A stretch of 6,459 bases of DNA from Candidatus Marinamargulisbacteria bacterium SCGC AG-343-D04 (GTDB taxonomy: Bacteria; Margulisbacteria; Marinamargulisbacteria; GCA-2716485; GCA-002719695): NCBI GenBank assembly GCA_003265885.1, contig QFBQ01000061.1, positions 1 through 6,459 on the forward strand, in the 5' to 3' direction. The translations under genes were made by a program, and so were the position numbers. Below, piece by piece: positions 1 to 5,789 of the stretch (positions are counted from its first letter, which is position 1; each line of letters begins with the position of its first letter). Below the pieces are notes generated by a model, which searched no databases, was not told the origin of the DNA, and was given only the letters and a program-made list of their open reading frames with translations.

Positions 1-56
1 AACCAAATTCAGCCCATCTTATTGAGATGATTGTTTATAAAAAATTATTGAAATTT

Positions 57-88
57 ATGACAATTAAAATACGATAAATTAATATAAT
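57..88 (+). promoter_or_regulatory. Probable promoter of the 107-residue ORF
   Basis: A perfect TATAAT lies at 83-88. The best upstream -35 match is ATGACA at 57-62 (five of six to TTGACA), but its spacer of 20 bases is longer than the usual 16-18, so the -35 assignment is weak. Transcription starting about seven bases after the -10 would give a leader of roughly 15 bases containing the AGGAG ribosome-binding site at 100-104, which fits the start at 110. This is motif matching in A+T-rich DNA, where TATAAT is common by chance. Confidence 0.35.
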
Positions 89-109
89 ACAAAAGTCATA
101 GGAGAAAAA

Positions 110-433
110 ATGAGTATATGTTGTCATCGAAACAGAATAAATCCAGAGAAAATACCTCCAAACAGAAATCAGAAAGAGATCGCCATTAAACAGTTCAAGA
201 AGTATTTTGAAAAAGGAGTTCATAATCCAGATTTAAGCATAAATAAACTACTGAATCTTTATTTTGAAAAAAATAATAATGTAGCAGGTTTTCTATTACT
301 CACATTATTAAAGCTTGAAAAACCTATTCATAGAAATTCAATAGATTTACTAAATGAACTTATTGACAAAATTATAGTCCCCGACATTAGCCTTGGGGAA
401 CTAGGTTTATCGTCATATGCATACCAGGATTAA
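110..433 (+). CDS. Small hypothetical protein, 107 residues
   Basis: I do not recognise this protein. The start is well supported: AGGAG at 100-104 lies five bases before the ATG, with a -10-like box further upstream. The product begins MSICCHR with adjacent cysteines, followed by a basic, Pro/Asn-rich stretch (about residues 7-22). The rest looks helical and soluble: a Lys-rich helix (about 22-36), then a Leu-rich segment, NVAGFLLLTLLKLEK near residues 57-71, and another amphipathic helix near 77-89. The hydrophobic run is short and followed by charged residues, so it more likely forms a helix core than a membrane anchor. No catalytic motif is visible. The next gene starts 100 bases downstream on the same strand and may have its own promoter. 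Confidence concerns coding status; function is unknown. Confidence 0.7.
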   Translation: MSICCHRNRINPEKIPPNRNQKEIAIKQFKKYFEKGVHNPDLSINKLLNLYFEKNNNVAGFLLLTLLKLEKPIHRNSIDLLNELIDKIIVPDISLGELGLSSYAYQD

Positions 434-448
434 ACACAGAGACGAAAA

Positions 449-484
449 CAATAGAATAAGAAATAGAATAAGAAATAAAATAAA
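449..484. repeat. Short tandem repeat, about three 12-bp units
   Basis: Three consecutive units read CAATAGAATAAG (449-460), AAATAGAATAAG (461-472) and AAATAAAATAAA (473-484). The first two differ at one base, and the third differs from the second at two. The repeat lies in the gap between the 107-residue ORF and the rhodanese gene. It looks like A-rich microsatellite-type slippage sequence, with no sign of a protein-binding iteron. Confidence 0.6.
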
Positions 485-485
485 G

Positions 486-491
486 TATAAT
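486..491 (+). promoter_or_regulatory. Possible -10 box for the rhodanese gene
   Basis: A perfect TATAAT is present 42 bases before the rhodanese start, but no acceptable -35 hexamer lies 16-18 bases upstream, where the 12-bp tandem repeat sits. It would give a leader of about 35 bases. Co-transcription with the 107-residue ORF is the alternative. Confidence 0.25.
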
Positions 492-533
492 TAAACAAAA
501 CATTATAGAGATTAATGCTCAACAAGGACAAAA

Positions 534-911
534 ATGACAAATATACCCGTGAAAGATTTGCAAAATTATATCAATGAAAATAAGAAGTTGTGTTACATTG
601 ATGTTAGAACACCAGCTGAATTTGAGTCTGAGCACATTGAAAAATTCAGAAATATCCCTTTGGATCAATTGGGGGTATTTGAAAAAGAGTTAAGTGAACA
701 TCATACAATTGTATTTTCATGTCGTAGTGGAAACAGAAGTGCCATAGCTGCTAAACAAATGGCAGGAAAGACAAAAACTGTTCTAAATGTTGAGGGAGGG
801 CTCACAGCTTGGAGAAATGCTGGATTCCCCACCATAAAAGGTTCTAATTCTGTTTTGTCAGTAATAAAGCAAGTGGTATATGAAATTTCTTACTTGTCCA
901 GTTTAGATTAG
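534..911 (+). CDS. Rhodanese-like sulfurtransferase, single domain
   Basis: 125 residues with one rhodanese homology domain. Rhodanese domains carry a persulfide on an active-site Cys and move sulfane sulfur between donors and acceptors; the physiological partner here is unknown. Visible hallmarks are the N-terminal CYIDVRTPAEFESEHI segment (residues 20-35), the catalytic Cys63 in a six-residue loop CRSGNR (63-68) preceded by a hydrophobic strand (TIVFS), and the C-terminal signature GGLTAWRNAGFP (88-99). The six-residue loop is typical of sulfur-specific rhodaneses. Start: AAGGA at 524-528 is five bases before the ATG. The tail after residue 100 (VLSVIKQVV...) resembles the beginning of the membrane domain (DUF2892 type) that follows the rhodanese domain in YgaP-like proteins, but it ends after about 20 residues. 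The protein is therefore probably a soluble, possibly truncated form. The fold call is firm; the exact role is unknown. Confidence 0.93.
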   Translation: MTNIPVKDLQNYINENKKLCYIDVRTPAEFESEHIEKFRNIPLDQLGVFEKELSEHHTIVFSCRSGNRSAIAAKQMAGKTKTVLNVEGGLTAWRNAGFPTIKGSNSVLSVIKQVVYEISYLSSLD

Positions 912-1382
912 GAGTTTTTATCTTTTGCAGATCTGATTACAGAAGAAGATGAACGAGCCTCTGCATGAGTTCAATGGCCAGATGTATGAGAAGAGCATTT
1001 ACGATTCTCCGTTTTTCTTGCCAGGCCTTGTTGTTGTGCAGGTTGAATTTCTCTATCTGCTCCAACATTATTGGCTACATCATAAATATCTCCATCCCCT
1101 TTGTTACCTGCAGTACTTCCTTGACCGACAGCCCCATCATTTTTCCGAAATGCAAACCTTCTAGGTAGACTACCACTCCCCGAAACGGGATTTCCTCCTG
1201 AACCCATATCTCCCCCTTTTTAGTAAGAATTCCACAATTAATATAACTATAAACATAAATAGAATTTAGGTTATTGATAATCCATGTTACTGAAAATATC
1301 TCTTCCCTGTAAAACTTCATTCTATAATATCTACAAAAACGTTTAATAAACGATAAATGTGATGATACTATACCTGTGAACA
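912..1382. other. Gene-poor gap with a higher-G+C island, possible gene relic on the minus strand
   Basis: No convincing gene lies between the rhodanese and smpB. Positions 961-1200 run at about 42-48% G+C by 60-base blocks, clearly above the flanking DNA, which suggests different ancestry. Two minus-strand frames are open. One, 971-1207, would encode a 78-residue Gly/Ser-rich protein starting MGSGGNPVSG, with a purine-rich GGGGGAG (1210-1216) only two bases before its ATG. The other is open from 1383 down to 937 except for one TAG at 1075-1077. Its part after the TAG (ATG at 1066-1068, stop at 937-939) reads MLEQIEKFNLHNNKAWQEKR..., with natural-looking helical composition, so it may be the tail of a decayed gene. 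Neither matches a family I know. From about 1215 to 1382 the DNA returns to A+T-rich and presumably holds the smpB promoter. Confidence 0.4.
1323..1328 (+). promoter_or_regulatory. Possible -10 box upstream of smpB
   Basis: A perfect TATAAT lies 54 bases before the smpB start. No good -35 hexamer sits at the expected distance (bases 1300-1305 read CTCTTC). A second, weaker candidate is TACTAT at 1366-1371, which would give an almost leaderless transcript. Low confidence in A+T-rich sequence. Confidence 0.25.
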
Positions 1383-1853
1383 ATGATGACTAAAAAAAAA
1401 CAACCATTTAAAATAGTAGCAAGCAACAAAAAAGCACATCATAATTACACGATCATTGAAACGCTTGAAGCCGGCATTGCATTAAAAGGCAATGAAGTTA
1501 AATCTATTAGAAAAGGGCTAGTAAGCCTAAAAGAAAGCTTTGCCAGAATAGACAACATGGAAATATGGCTTCAAAACTGCCATGTCACCCCCTACGCTGA
1601 AGCAAATACGTTCTACAAAATTGATGCCACTCGTAATAGGAAGTTACTACTACATAAAAAACAAATTGAAAAATGGATGGGTAAAGCACAAGAAAAAGGG
1701 CTCACCATTATCGCCACTAAACTCTACATCAAACATAATAAAGTGAAATGCGAAATTGCTCTCGCTAAAGCAAAAAAACTCTATGACAAACGTGACGATA
1801 TTAAACAAAAAGATATCAAACGAAGTATTCAGAAAGAAATGAAGCGACGTTAA
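1383..1853 (+). CDS. smpB: SsrA-binding protein SmpB (tmRNA partner, trans-translation)
   Basis: 156 residues, a normal length for SmpB. SmpB binds the tRNA-like domain of tmRNA and delivers it to ribosomes stalled on broken mRNAs, so that the nascent peptide is tagged for degradation and the ribosome is released. Family hallmarks in order: NKKAHHNYTI (residues 15-24), EAGIALKGNEVKSIRKG (29-45), where the usual form is G-T/W-E-V-K-S, the RKLLLHKKQIEK block (86-97), QEKGLTIIATKLYIK (103-117), the strand CEIALAKAKKLYDKR (123-137), and a very basic C-terminal tail (about 138-156), which in characterised SmpB enters the ribosomal mRNA channel. Two ATGs stand in tandem at 1383 and 1386; either could be the start, and no strong Shine-Dalgarno precedes them (GTGA at 1376-1379 at best). 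The tmRNA gene ssrA, sometimes adjacent in other genomes, is not seen here. Confidence 0.97.
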   Translation: MMTKKKQPFKIVASNKKAHHNYTIIETLEAGIALKGNEVKSIRKGLVSLKESFARIDNMEIWLQNCHVTPYAEANTFYKIDATRNRKLLLHKKQIEKWMGKAQEKGLTIIATKLYIKHNKVKCEIALAKAKKLYDKRDDIKQKDIKRSIQKEMKRR

Positions 1854-1866
1854 GTCTTAACTTTTT
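1849..1866 (+). terminator. Weak hairpin plus T-run at the end of smpB
   Basis: GTTAA (1849-1853) and TTAAC (1857-1861) can pair around a three-base loop, directly followed by five T (1862-1866). The stem overlaps the stop codon, is only five pairs long and has a single G-C pair, so it would be a poor intrinsic terminator. It is listed because it is the only hairpin-plus-T-run noticed at a gene end in this window. Confidence 0.25.
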
Positions 1867-1987
1867 ACACTCCATTATTATAGAAATTACGATTCATTAT
1901 TAAAATACTCCAATAAAAAAATAGTATTACAACAAAAAAATGAAATATTAAAAAAGTTTTCAACGATAAACAAAAAGAAAGATAACT

Positions 1988-3568
1988 ATGAAAGGATTTC
2001 ATCACAGTAAACCATTATATTGGCCAGGCATTATAGGAACCTCTATCCGATTAAAAACACATGCACAACCAACTGTCCATAAATATAAAACATCTATAGC
2101 CAAATCTGCATTCTCTACGACAGAAAAAAATCATGCTGCATCTATAATTCAAAGAGCCGTTAAAAAATATTTAAATAAATTGTCTTTAGATCCTTCTTAT
2201 GTAAACCCAATACATGGAAATATTGGATTCTTTGGTACTCTGCAAGATACAAATATTGAGAATGTTACTCATTATGTCCTGAATCATACAACACAAAACA
2301 TAATAAACGACTCTTTATCTACATCACGATTAACAGAACCGTCATCATTTGATGACAATATTGAATCGGATAATATTCAAATATATGGAAGAACACATTT
2401 GCATATTAATAAAACAAACCCTAATGAATCTATAGCCATTAAATACATACGTGAAGGAGAGTCTGAAAAAGAGTTACTGAGAGAACTCAAAATGCTTACA
2501 CTGCTAAACCAGCAAAAGAAAAGATTAAAACTAAAGTCTGTTTTTCCTATTCCTCTTGGTAAAGTTACAAATTCCAAACAAACCGCTATAGCATTTAAAA
2601 CAACTCCAGAATACTACAGTTATGTTTCAGAAATAGAAAATGAAACCTCTTTTTTAAATGCAATGCAAAATACAGCTCACGATTTAGGCGTTTTATTAAT
2701 GAATAATATTGGATTCCATCAATTATTTAATATACTGCACACTCAAGGACGGTCTTACACATGCTTTCCAAATCTCTTAGGTGTTCAAAGCATGTCCGAC
2801 ACACCTGAATTCGCAGGGAAAATGGACGGAGTTGTTGGAAAGAGTCTTTATGAAAATATTGGGGATCTCGGACTTAGAGACGTTGGAGATATGGTCTTTG
2901 TTGATGAATGGAGTCTACCCAAACTTAACGAAATTGACATAGATGCAACTAAAAAAAGCAAACAAATAGTGATGCAAAAACACCAATACCCTGAATCCAA
3001 AAAACTAATTCATTTCTTGTCTCTTTACCAATTGGTATTTGGTATCATGATAGCCAAACGTGCTGAAAAGTTCGAACATAGTGATCCCGAAATTTGGACC
3101 AATTCTGCTAGATTATTTAAATCTATATCTAAAAAATTAGAAGAGGGCTTAGGTCTAAACTTAACTAAAAAAAGGGGACTTAATTCGAAGAGATTCAATG
3201 CTCAAATAAAATTTGGGTTTAGTAAAAAAAGAGATGACTATGAATTAGAAAGATATACCATAGATGACGATTCAGATGACGAAGAAGATATTCCTATCCT
3301 TTTTCCAGAGAATACTCCATGGAGACCTACCAACAATCAACTCAGAGAAATTTTTGGTCCAAAGATAACATGGGAGACTACAGTATTTTCATTTAAGACC
3401 GAAGGCGACTCTCTTAAATGCGAATTCGACACAAGAGATACCGGCTATTGTCGAGCGTATGGATATGGATATAATGGTCAATTAGGCAATATTTCAGGAC
3501 CATTACCTTTGACTGAACTAATGAGATATATCTATCAAAATACGGCAGATATATTAGTATCATTATAG
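1988..3568 (+). CDS. 526-residue protein with an IQ (calmodulin-binding) motif and a kinase-like segment; candidate effector
   Basis: Not recognised as a named family. Residues 50-67 (AASIIQRAVKKYLNKLSL) fit the IQ motif: I54-Q55, basic K59 and K64, and hydrophobic L67, with Lys60 in place of the usual Gly. IQ motifs bind calmodulin, a eukaryotic protein, and are known in some secreted effectors such as Legionella SidJ. Residues 148-172 (SIAIKYIREGE...ELLRELKML) resemble a kinase N-lobe: A-x-K with K152, then an alpha-C-like helix with E166. Further on, GFHQLFNIL (242-250) and VFVDEWS (303-309) could correspond to catalytic-loop and DFG-like regions, but the match is loose and the canonical HxD is missing, so this could be a pseudokinase, an atypical kinase or a chance likeness. 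A run of acidic residues lies at 426-434 (DDDSDDEED). There is no signal peptide or membrane segment. The ribosome-binding site is weak (AAAGAAAG, 1974-1981). The gene converges with the HD gene, 63 bases apart. Coding status is near certain; function is inference. Confidence 0.9.
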   Translation: MKGFHHSKPLYWPGIIGTSIRLKTHAQPTVHKYKTSIAKSAFSTTEKNHAASIIQRAVKKYLNKLSLDPSYVNPIHGNIGFFGTLQDTNIENVTHYVLNHTTQNIINDSLSTSRLTEPSSFDDNIESDNIQIYGRTHLHINKTNPNESIAIKYIREGESEKELLRELKMLTLLNQQKKRLKLKSVFPIPLGKVTNSKQTAIAFKTTPEYYSYVSEIENETSFLNAMQNTAHDLGVLLMNNIGFHQLFNILHTQGRSYTCFPNLLGVQSMSDTPEFAGKMDGVVGKSLYENIGDLGLRDVGDMVFVDEWSLPKLNEIDIDATKKSKQIVMQKHQYPESKKLIHFLSLYQLVFGIMIAKRAEKFEHSDPEIWTNSARLFKSISKKLEEGLGLNLTKKRGLNSKRFNAQIKFGFSKKRDDYELERYTIDDDSDDEEDIPILFPENTPWRPTNNQLREIFGPKITWETTVFSFKTEGDSLKCEFDTRDTGYCRAYGYGYNGQLGNISGPLPLTELMRYIYQNTADILVSL

Positions 3569-3631
3569 CAATTTTAGTATTACATTAGTTCAGAAATATC
3601 TTAAATAATCCACCCCTAAAAACTGCACCCC

Positions 3632-5158
3632 TTAGCCCTCTTCACATACAACATTGATATGCTCTCCTTTATAGTATAACCATTTCACAGAATCTCTTAC
3701 TCTATTCGGGTAAAAGTGAGTCACAGGGCAACTCCCCCCTCCTTCTTTTTTCACTTTTATTGACCCACAATCATCCAAAAATTCTCTAGACAAATGAAAT
3801 TTAACCGTTAACACACCCTCTTCAACACAGAAACTAGGCTTACTTAATTGATACATCCCCACAAAGTATCGAATATCTTTCACTTTAAACGCCTCCTTAT
3901 AATCTGCTATTCTATGCTGCATTACTAAGTCTTGAATATTTAAATCAACCTGAAAATCTTGAAATGCCTGCTCTAAATCTTTATCTTCTCCACCAAACAA
4001 ATCCTCCACCGTAGCATCCCTCGAAAAATCTAACGGAGGAGAGATATCTTTAATACCGGAAACTATAGCTTCTGCCAAATCAATTTGAAAAGCAGTCAAT
4101 CTTTTGGAGTACGAGTCCATATCATCACAAAACATTACCAACGAAATTAAATTATGACTAATATCAAGAGGCGTTAACAATGGTAAACAAGGAGCCCCAA
4201 AATGATTATCTCCCTTCTCTTTCCCATCAACTACACGAACAAACGTTGGACTAACAAAACCTCTCACCAAAGCCAATTCAGTTACACTTGTACAAACGTT
4301 AACACTCCTCCCTAAATAGTCAGCATCCGCCATTTTATGTCCCCCGTGTACAGAGTGCATACATGAATGTAGGGAACCAATATTTGTAAAAAAACCACCA
4401 CATCCATAACGTATCATCTGTGTAGACATAGCTTTATCTCCATTTGCAAAATGCGTAACTGTATTTGCATTATGATACAAAATAGCCTGCTCTACAGCTT
4501 TCCAAGATATCTCCATAAACTCTGAAAATCCTAATCTTTCTAATAATAAAGTCATTTTAGGCCTTAGTTGAGTTTTAAAGCATTTCATTCCCAACATCGC
4601 ATGGGATGATTTCCCTAACCCTAAACTATGCTGATCAGGGTAACCAAAATCATGAGCCAGTAATGACACACCAACTATAAAACGTTTTAGTACAGAAGGC
4701 ATTTCCGAACATTCACGAAGGCTTCCAACAATCAATTCATACTTTTCGGAATATGATTCAGGCTTCGAAAACAAGTTCTCAATCAATGTTGTATCAACTA
4801 CCATTAAGTCCTTAAAAAGCTGATATAGTCTACAACTATGCCAAAAGTTATGCGAAACAAACTCATAAGGGTCTTGCTGACTTTGTCGCCATCCCGCTTC
4901 CACCATCCCTTTTCCAAACTCTAAATAACTATCCTGATCCTGATAATACATGTCTAATGAAAAGATCTCAGAACCTTGAAATAAATCCCCCAACAAATCT
5001 GCAATACAGCCAATAGGAGAAAAAGTGTCATTTTCTCCAATAAAAGTATTTACATCATGACTTTGACCAAAAGTTGTTGTTGTGTACTCTGACAAAGCAC
5101 TAAACACTACTGAAGAGACTGTCGGTGTAACAGCTAAAGATAGTTTTTTTAATACCAT
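3632..5158 (-). CDS. HD-domain metal-dependent phosphohydrolase
   Basis: 508 residues. HD-family enzymes use His and Asp residues to hold one or two metal ions and usually hydrolyse phosphate esters of nucleotides or cyclic nucleotides. The ligand set can be read: H107 (NFWHSCRL), the H169-D170 pair (LLAHDFGYP), H186 (KSSHAMLG), H229 (AILYHN) and D345 or D346 (MFCDDMDSY). The extra histidines between HD and the last Asp are typical of two-metal HD enzymes, the pattern seen in phosphodiesterase-type members. The H229-to-D345 gap of about 115 residues is unusually long and includes a His/Cys cluster, HSCMHSVHGGH (264-274). After residue 380 comes a C-terminal region of about 125 residues with no recognised motif. 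The start is the only ATG after an upstream in-frame stop; no Shine-Dalgarno is visible before it. The N-terminus (MVLKKLSLAVTPTVSS) is mildly hydrophobic but not a convincing signal peptide. Probably co-transcribed with the 88-residue ORF, 59 bases upstream. Substrate unknown. Confidence 0.9.
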   Translation of the reverse strand: MVLKKLSLAVTPTVSSVVFSALSEYTTTTFGQSHDVNTFIGENDTFSPIGCIADLLGDLFQGSEIFSLDMYYQDQDSYLEFGKGMVEAGWRQSQQDPYEFVSHNFWHSCRLYQLFKDLMVVDTTLIENLFSKPESYSEKYELIVGSLRECSEMPSVLKRFIVGVSLLAHDFGYPDQHSLGLGKSSHAMLGMKCFKTQLRPKMTLLLERLGFSEFMEISWKAVEQAILYHNANTVTHFANGDKAMSTQMIRYGCGGFFTNIGSLHSCMHSVHGGHKMADADYLGRSVNVCTSVTELALVRGFVSPTFVRVVDGKEKGDNHFGAPCLPLLTPLDISHNLISLVMFCDDMDSYSKRLTAFQIDLAEAIVSGIKDISPPLDFSRDATVEDLFGGEDKDLEQAFQDFQVDLNIQDLVMQHRIADYKEAFKVKDIRYFVGMYQLSKPSFCVEEGVLTVKFHLSREFLDDCGSIKVKKEGGGSCPVTHFYPNRVRDSVKWLYYKGEHINVVCEEG

Positions 5159-5217
5159 TATGTGGAATAGATTTACAAATATACATACTTATTCTTAAAA
5201 AGAAAAGACTAATTAAA

Positions 5218-5484
5218 CTACTTCCAACTCAACATAGACTCAGAGGAATTAACCAAATGAACTCCCGCATTTTGAAAACTCAAAAAACACTCATTCGTCA
5301 CCTCTGTAAAATCAGTCCCACTGTCTAAAACTACCGATGACATACAATCTTCTAAGAGATATATTTTTTCGCAAATTTTATTTTTGAGATCTTTTGCGCT
5401 TTCGGACTTTGCTTTCTTTTTCATTGGTTTGCTTAATAAATGAGGAGGCTTTTTTGTAGATCTTGTTGTTTGAGCGTTTACCAT
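5218..5484 (-). CDS. Small basic hypothetical protein, 88 residues
   Basis: Not recognised. The first about 36 residues are strongly basic and look disordered (Lys-rich, with KKPPHLLSKPMKKKAKSES near 11-29). The rest, about residues 37-88, is near neutral to acidic with a likely amphipathic helix (ICEKIYLLEDCMSSVVL, 37-53) and several Cys (C38, C47, C65). There are no catalytic or DNA-binding motifs and no membrane segment. The upstream leader is extremely A-rich with no Shine-Dalgarno. It stands 59 bases upstream of the HD phosphohydrolase gene on the same strand, so a shared transcript and a partner or regulatory role are possible, but only from position. The open frame of 88 codons with balanced amino-acid use favours a real gene. 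Confidence 0.6.
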   Translation of the reverse strand: MVNAQTTRSTKKPPHLLSKPMKKKAKSESAKDLKNKICEKIYLLEDCMSSVVLDSGTDFTEVTNECFLSFQNAGVHLVNSSESMLSWK

Positions 5485-5576
5485 TTATTTATTTTATTTC
5501 TTTTTATCTTTTTTTTCAATATTTTTTTATTTATATTTATTTTATTTTCCATTTCTTTTTTAGGATTTATTCGGTT

Positions 5577-5603
5577 AAAGGAGTTGTTGATATGATCAAA
5601 TAA
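5577..5603 (+). promoter_or_regulatory. Strong ribosome-binding site before a three-codon ORF (possible leader element)
   Basis: AAAGGAG (5577-5583) is the best Shine-Dalgarno in the window. Eight bases later comes ATG ATC AAA TAA (5592-5603), encoding only Met-Ile-Lys. Its AGGAGTT (5579-5585) is complementary to AACTCCT at 5650-5656, so the site could be masked in an RNA structure with a loop of about 64 bases. Such minimal ORFs can act as leaders, but a relic of a lost gene start or chance is equally possible. It is also unclear whether the transcript of the downstream gene includes this stretch. Confidence 0.2.
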
Positions 5604-5681
5604 CTTTATTGATGTCTAAATAAAAAATACGCTAAATAAAGTAGTTGTGAACTCCTGTGCTAAAGTAGATAAACTTGTTTC

Positions 5682-5710
5682 TTTACAATTTGTTTAGTAA
5701 TAGTTCTATT
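5682..5710 (+). promoter_or_regulatory. Possible promoter of the isochorismatase-like gene
   Basis: TTTACA (5682-5687, five of six to TTGACA) is followed after 17 bases by TCTATT (5705-5710, four of six to TATAAT). This would give a leader of about 70 bases ending in AGGTGA (5775-5780). It is the best-spaced pair I found in the region, but the -10 is poor. Confidence 0.2.
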
Positions 5711-5789
5711 AGATATGTTGCAGTAAATTCAATTTATACGTTTAAGTGATATTTAAATTGTGTATATAAAATATAGGTGAATTATCATT

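Larger units (their letters stand above)
5485..5789. other. Divergent intergenic region, 305 bp
   Basis: This separates the leftward 88-residue/HD pair from the rightward isochorismatase-like gene, so it should hold both promoters. The left part is extreme: the plus strand has no G from 5477 to 5562, so the leftward transcript's leader has no C and is nearly all A with some T. The right part (5563-5789) is ordinary A+T-rich DNA and contains AAAGGAG at 5577-5583 before a three-codon ORF, and AACTCCT at 5650-5656, complementary to AGGAGTT at 5579-5585. TATAAA at 5765-5770 is too close to the AGGTGA ribosome-binding site (5775-5780) to be the promoter unless the transcript starts within that site. 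No tRNA or gene of usable length was seen. Confidence 0.6.

Noticed and set aside
3..77. Open frame at the left edge ending in TAA at 75-77, possible tail of an upstream gene
   Set aside because: Only 24 codons, the other two forward frames also stop early, and nothing in the peptide is recognisable; too short to claim a gene end.
35..223. Minus-strand frame of 62 codons at the left edge
   Set aside because: Antisense to the 107-residue ORF and its promoter; Phe/Ile/Tyr-rich composition typical of a shadow in A+T-rich DNA.
949..1168. Two overlapping plus-strand frames of 67-71 codons
   Set aside because: Atypical composition (Tyr/His/Leu or Ser/Cys/Ile rich) and no ribosome-binding site or family motif; more likely reverse shadows of whatever the minus strand once encoded.
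1179..1189. CCCG-AAA-CGGG small hairpin in the G+C-richer island
   Set aside because: Four-pair stem with only three T after it; not enough for a terminator call.
1862..1987. Search for ssrA (tmRNA) or a tRNA next to smpB
   Set aside because: No tRNA-like ends, GTTCGA-type T-loop or plausible stem pattern seen in the A+T-rich gap.
2377..2577. Minus-strand frame of 66 codons inside the 526-residue gene
   Set aside because: Fully antisense to a long, well-formed gene; Phe/Ser-rich shadow.
3569..3631. Possible bidirectional terminator between the convergent genes
   Set aside because: I found no inverted repeat with flanking T-run in these 63 bases.
5493..5552. Minus-strand 19-codon ORF, very Lys/Asn-rich, in the A-rich leader
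   Set aside because: Composition simply reflects the A-rich tract; too short and without a clear ribosome-binding site.
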